From Agrobacterium vitis (GTDB lineage Bacteria > Pseudomonadota > Alphaproteobacteria > Rhizobiales > Rhizobiaceae): a stretch of 64,000 nucleotides of DNA. The DNA lies in the NCBI RefSeq assembly GCF_014926405.1, contig NZ_JACXXJ020000005.1, positions 625,001 through 689,000 on the forward strand, in the 5' to 3' direction. The notes under the pieces were generated by a model, which ran no database searches, was not told the DNA's origin, and saw nothing but the letters and a program-made list of their open reading frames with translations. A program made the translations under genes and the position numbers. Shown here one piece after another: positions 62,254-64,000 of this stretch (position 1 is the first letter of the stretch; every line of letters starts with the position of its first letter).

Positions 62254-63357
62254 TCAGGTGTTGAAGCGGAAGTGGATGACGTCGCCGTCATTCACGACAT
62301 ATTCCTTACCTTCGTCGCGGCCCTTGCCAGCTTCCTTGGCGCCGACTTCGCCCTTGTAGGTGATGTAATCATCATAGGCGATGGTGAAGGCGCGGATGAA
62401 GCCGCGTTCGAAATCGGTATGGATCACGCCTGCGGCGGCGGGCGCCTTGGTGCCGCGCGGAATGGTCCAGGCGCGGGTTTCCTTGGGGCCAACGGTGAAA
62501 TAGGTGATCAGGTCGAGCAGGTGATAGCCAGCGCGGATCAGCCGGTCCAGACCTGCTTCTTCCAGCCCGAGCGCCGACAGAAATTCGGCAGCTTCCTCGT
62601 CCGGCAATTGCGCCACTTCGGCTTCGATGGCCGCCGAAATGATTACGGTTTCCGCCCCTTGTGCCTTGGCCATGTCCTCGACGGCTTTGGTATGGGCATT
62701 GCCGGTTACGGCATCGGCTTCGGCGACATTGCAGACGTAGAGGACCGGATGCGAGGTCAGCAGGTTCAGGCTTTTCAGCACCTCGCGCTCTTCGGCATCA
62801 AGGCTTGCCAACAGCAGGCGGGCGGGCTTGCCCTCTTGCAGCAGCTTCAGAGCACCATCCATGACAGGCAGCAGTGTCATCGATTCCTTGTCCTTGGAGG
62901 CGGCGCGCTTGCGGGTCTGCTCGGTGCGGCGCTCCAGGCTTTCCAGATCGGCCAGCATCAGCTCGGTTTCGATGGTTTCGGCGTCGCCAACCGGATCGAT
63001 CCGGCCTTCGACATGGGTGATGTCGTCATCTTCGAAGCAGCGCAGCACATGCACGACTGCATCGACTTCACGGATATTGGCAAGAAACTTGTTGCCCAGG
63101 CCTTCACCCTTGGAAGCGCCGCGCACCAGACCGGCAATGTCCACGAAGGAAATGCGGGTCGGGATGATTTCCTTGGAGCCGGCAACGGTTGCCAGCGTCT
63201 GCATGCGCGGATCGGGCACGGCCACTTCGCCGGTATTCGGCTCGATGGTGCAGAACGGATAGTTGGCCGCCTGGGCCGCCGCCGTCCTGGTCAGCGCGTT
63301 GAAAAGGGTGGACTTGCCGACATTCGGCAGTCCCACGATACCGCATTTGAAGCCCAT
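62254..63357 (-). CDS. ychF: Redox-regulated ATPase YchF (Obg family)
   Basis: A 367-residue P-loop protein that prefers ATP. The P-loop is GLPNVGKST (8-16). The switch region [20 protein letters not shown] and the non-canonical G4 motif NVAE (in place of NKxD) define YchF. A C-terminal TGS domain ([15 protein letters not shown]) is present. It binds ribosomes and takes part in stress response. It is monocistronic. Confidence 0.97.
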   Translation of the reverse strand: MGFKCGIVGLPNVGKSTLFNALTRTAAAQAANYPFCTIEPNTGEVAVPDPRMQTLATVAGSKEIIPTRISFVDIAGLVRGASKGEGLGNKFLANIREVDAVVHVLRCFEDDDITHVEGRIDPVGDAETIETELMLADLESLERRTEQTRKRAASKDKESMTLLPVMDGALKLLQEGKPARLLLASLDAEEREVLKSLNLLTSHPVLYVCNVAEADAVTGNAHTKAVEDMAKAQGAETVIISAAIEAEVAQLPDEEAAEFLSALGLEEAGLDRLIRAGYHLLDLITYFTVGPKETRAWTIPRGTKAPAAAGVIHTDFERGFIRAFTIAYDDYITYKGEVGAKEAGKGRDEGKEYVVNDGDVIHFRFNT

Positions 63358-63452
63358 GGGTGTTTTCCGTGCTCAGTAAAGGTTTTGTTGCCTTGCCTAT
63401 GGGGGAATGGAGCGGCCCGGTCAAGGCTTTGCCGCTTCTTGGCGCCAATTGC

Positions 63453-63481
63453 TTGAAGCCGGAAGCTGTTCGCATTATGGT
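63453..63481 (+). promoter_or_regulatory. Predicted clpS promoter
   Basis: TTGAAG (63453-63458), 17 bp spacer, TATGGT (63476-63481). It ends 30 bp before the clpS ATG. Confidence 0.6.
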
Positions 63482-63511
63482 AACGCGAGCGTGTGCCGAT
63501 GGGAGTTGCCA

Positions 63512-63823
63512 ATGCCTCAAAAAGTCATTGTCGGGCAGCCAAAGGTGAAAACCAGGCCAAAGCTGGAGCAGCCCAGGCTCTACAAGGTCATCCTGACCAA
63601 TGATGATTACACTCCGCGCGAATTCGTGACCATCGTGCTGAAAGCCGTGTTCCGGATGAGCGAGGAAACCGGCAACCGCGTGATGATGACCGCTCACCGT
63701 TTTGGCTCGGCGGTGGTGGTGGTCTGCACCCGCGACATCGCCGAGACCAAATCCACCGAGGCCAATGATCTCGCCAAGGAAGCAGGGTTTCCGCTGCTGT
63801 TTACCATTGAGCCGGAAGAATAG
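63512..63823 (+). CDS. clpS: ClpS adaptor of the N-end rule pathway
   Basis: A 103-residue adaptor that delivers proteins with N-terminal Leu, Phe, Tyr or Trp to ClpAP. The specificity pocket is formed by LTNDDYTPREFV (about residues 28-39), MTAHRFG and the rest of the fold (VVVVCTRDIAETKSTEANDLAKEAGFPL). The ATG at 63512 has GGGAG seven bases upstream. The N-terminal tail (MPQKVIVGQPKVKTRPKLEQP) is extended and flexible, as usual. No clpA gene lies in the window beyond it. Confidence 0.96.
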   Translation: MPQKVIVGQPKVKTRPKLEQPRLYKVILTNDDYTPREFVTIVLKAVFRMSEETGNRVMMTAHRFGSAVVVVCTRDIAETKSTEANDLAKEAGFPLLFTIEPEE

Positions 63824-63826
63824 GCA

Positions 63827-64000
63827 TCACGTACGGCGGATCTGATAGCCGGTCTTGTTCTGGAGAAAGCCGCAGGAACCGTAGAAGCGGTGGATGGCTT
63901 CGTCCGTTCGGCCTGTGAGCAGCATGGCTTTGTAGCAGCCTGCCTGCCAGGCTGCGTCAATGGCGTGAAGCACCACCGCCTTGCCATAGCCTTGGCCGCG
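63827..64000 (-). CDS. GNAT N-acetyltransferase, C-terminal part (start outside window)
   Basis: The minus-strand frame ending at 63827 stays open to the window edge. It reads RGQGYGKAVVLHAIDAAW (the acetyl-CoA-binding motif), then LLTGRTDEAIHRFYGSCGF, the typical end of a GNAT protein, and QIRRT at the stop. The remaining 5' half lies beyond the window. The stop is 4 bp from the clpS stop, so the genes converge. Confidence 0.85.
   Translation of the reverse strand, partial: RGQGYGKAVVLHAIDAAWQAGCYKAMLLTGRTDEAIHRFYGSCGFLQNKTGYQIRRT

Noticed and set aside
62227..63456. Long open frame on the plus strand opposite ychF
   Set aside because: Antisense shadow of ychF; unnatural composition and no ribosome site.
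1..64000. CRISPR arrays, rRNA, tRNA, transposases or integrases
   Set aside because: No regularly spaced repeats, ribosomal RNA segments, tRNA-like folds or recognisable transposase/integrase proteins were seen on either strand by reading; a dedicated scan would be needed to exclude a tRNA completely.

Overview
The window is chromosomal DNA of an alphaproteobacterium of the family Rhizobiaceae, close to Agrobacterium, Allorhizobium or Rhizobium. The evidence is a fused trpE(G) gene behind a three-tryptophan leader, a rhizobial-type flagellin, a petABC operon, a Rhizobiales-style DUF1285-NUDIX-cca operon, and RIME-like intergenic palindromes. Most of the window is ordinary dense core genome. 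The one clear accessory patch is the AT-rich type VI secretion (T6SS) cargo region at about 12.8-17.4 kb.

Layout. 0-8.7 kb: end of a TonB-dependent receptor, an extensin-like protein, selO, a HupE/UreJ protein, a DUF2076 protein, a nested palindromic element, an unknown gene, and queF with a CDF metal exporter. 8.9-12.6 kb: a GNAT gene coupled to trpE(G), whose leader holds trpL and an attenuator, then a Stf0 sulfotransferase. 12.8-17.4 kb: a vgrG-led T6SS cassette with a phosphodiester-glycosidase-fold candidate effector, a coupled membrane protein (candidate immunity), a PAAR relic, a secreted unknown and an intact PAAR gene. 17.5-24.5 kb: a cysteine-cluster protein, a lysine/saccharopine dehydrogenase-like gene divergent from an Lrp regulator, a yefM-yoeB toxin-antitoxin pair, leuA with a leucine-rich leader peptide and attenuator, benE, and a divergent clpP. 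24.7-30.8 kb: small enzymes (phosphoesterase, NUDIX, glutathione transferase, metallo-beta-lactamase fold, GNATs), including two frame-disrupted genes. 30.3-37.7 kb: a MoxR/DUF58/DUF4159 'Bat-like' operon. 37.8-46 kb: DUF1285-NUDIX-cca, small proteins, hemF, an isolated flagellin, a lipase-like protein with a disordered tail, and trmL. 46.4-51 kb: two homologous ABC exporters around a broken aac(6')-like gene. 51-64 kb: an esterase, an endonuclease/phosphatase-fold membrane protein, petABC, apt, LysE, an AraC regulator, a glutathione peroxidase, tandem MaoC dehydratases, a large periplasmic unknown, ychF, clpS, and the end of a GNAT gene.

The most interesting signals are these. (1) The vgrG - glycosidase-fold protein - membrane protein cassette looks like a T6SS effector/immunity module, with a decayed PAAR gene beside it. 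(2) Two amino-acid attenuators (trpL, and a 41-codon leuL-like leader with four consecutive Leu codons) both have a -10 box ending exactly 7 nt before an ATG, which predicts leaderless leader peptides. (3) Three accessory genes are each broken by one small lesion: a 7-bp tandem duplication in a GNAT gene, a 1-nt insertion, and a 1-nt deletion in an aac(6')-like gene. (4) The yefM promoter carries two TGTACA-type boxes 12 bp apart. I found no CRISPR array, rRNA, tRNA or insertion sequence.
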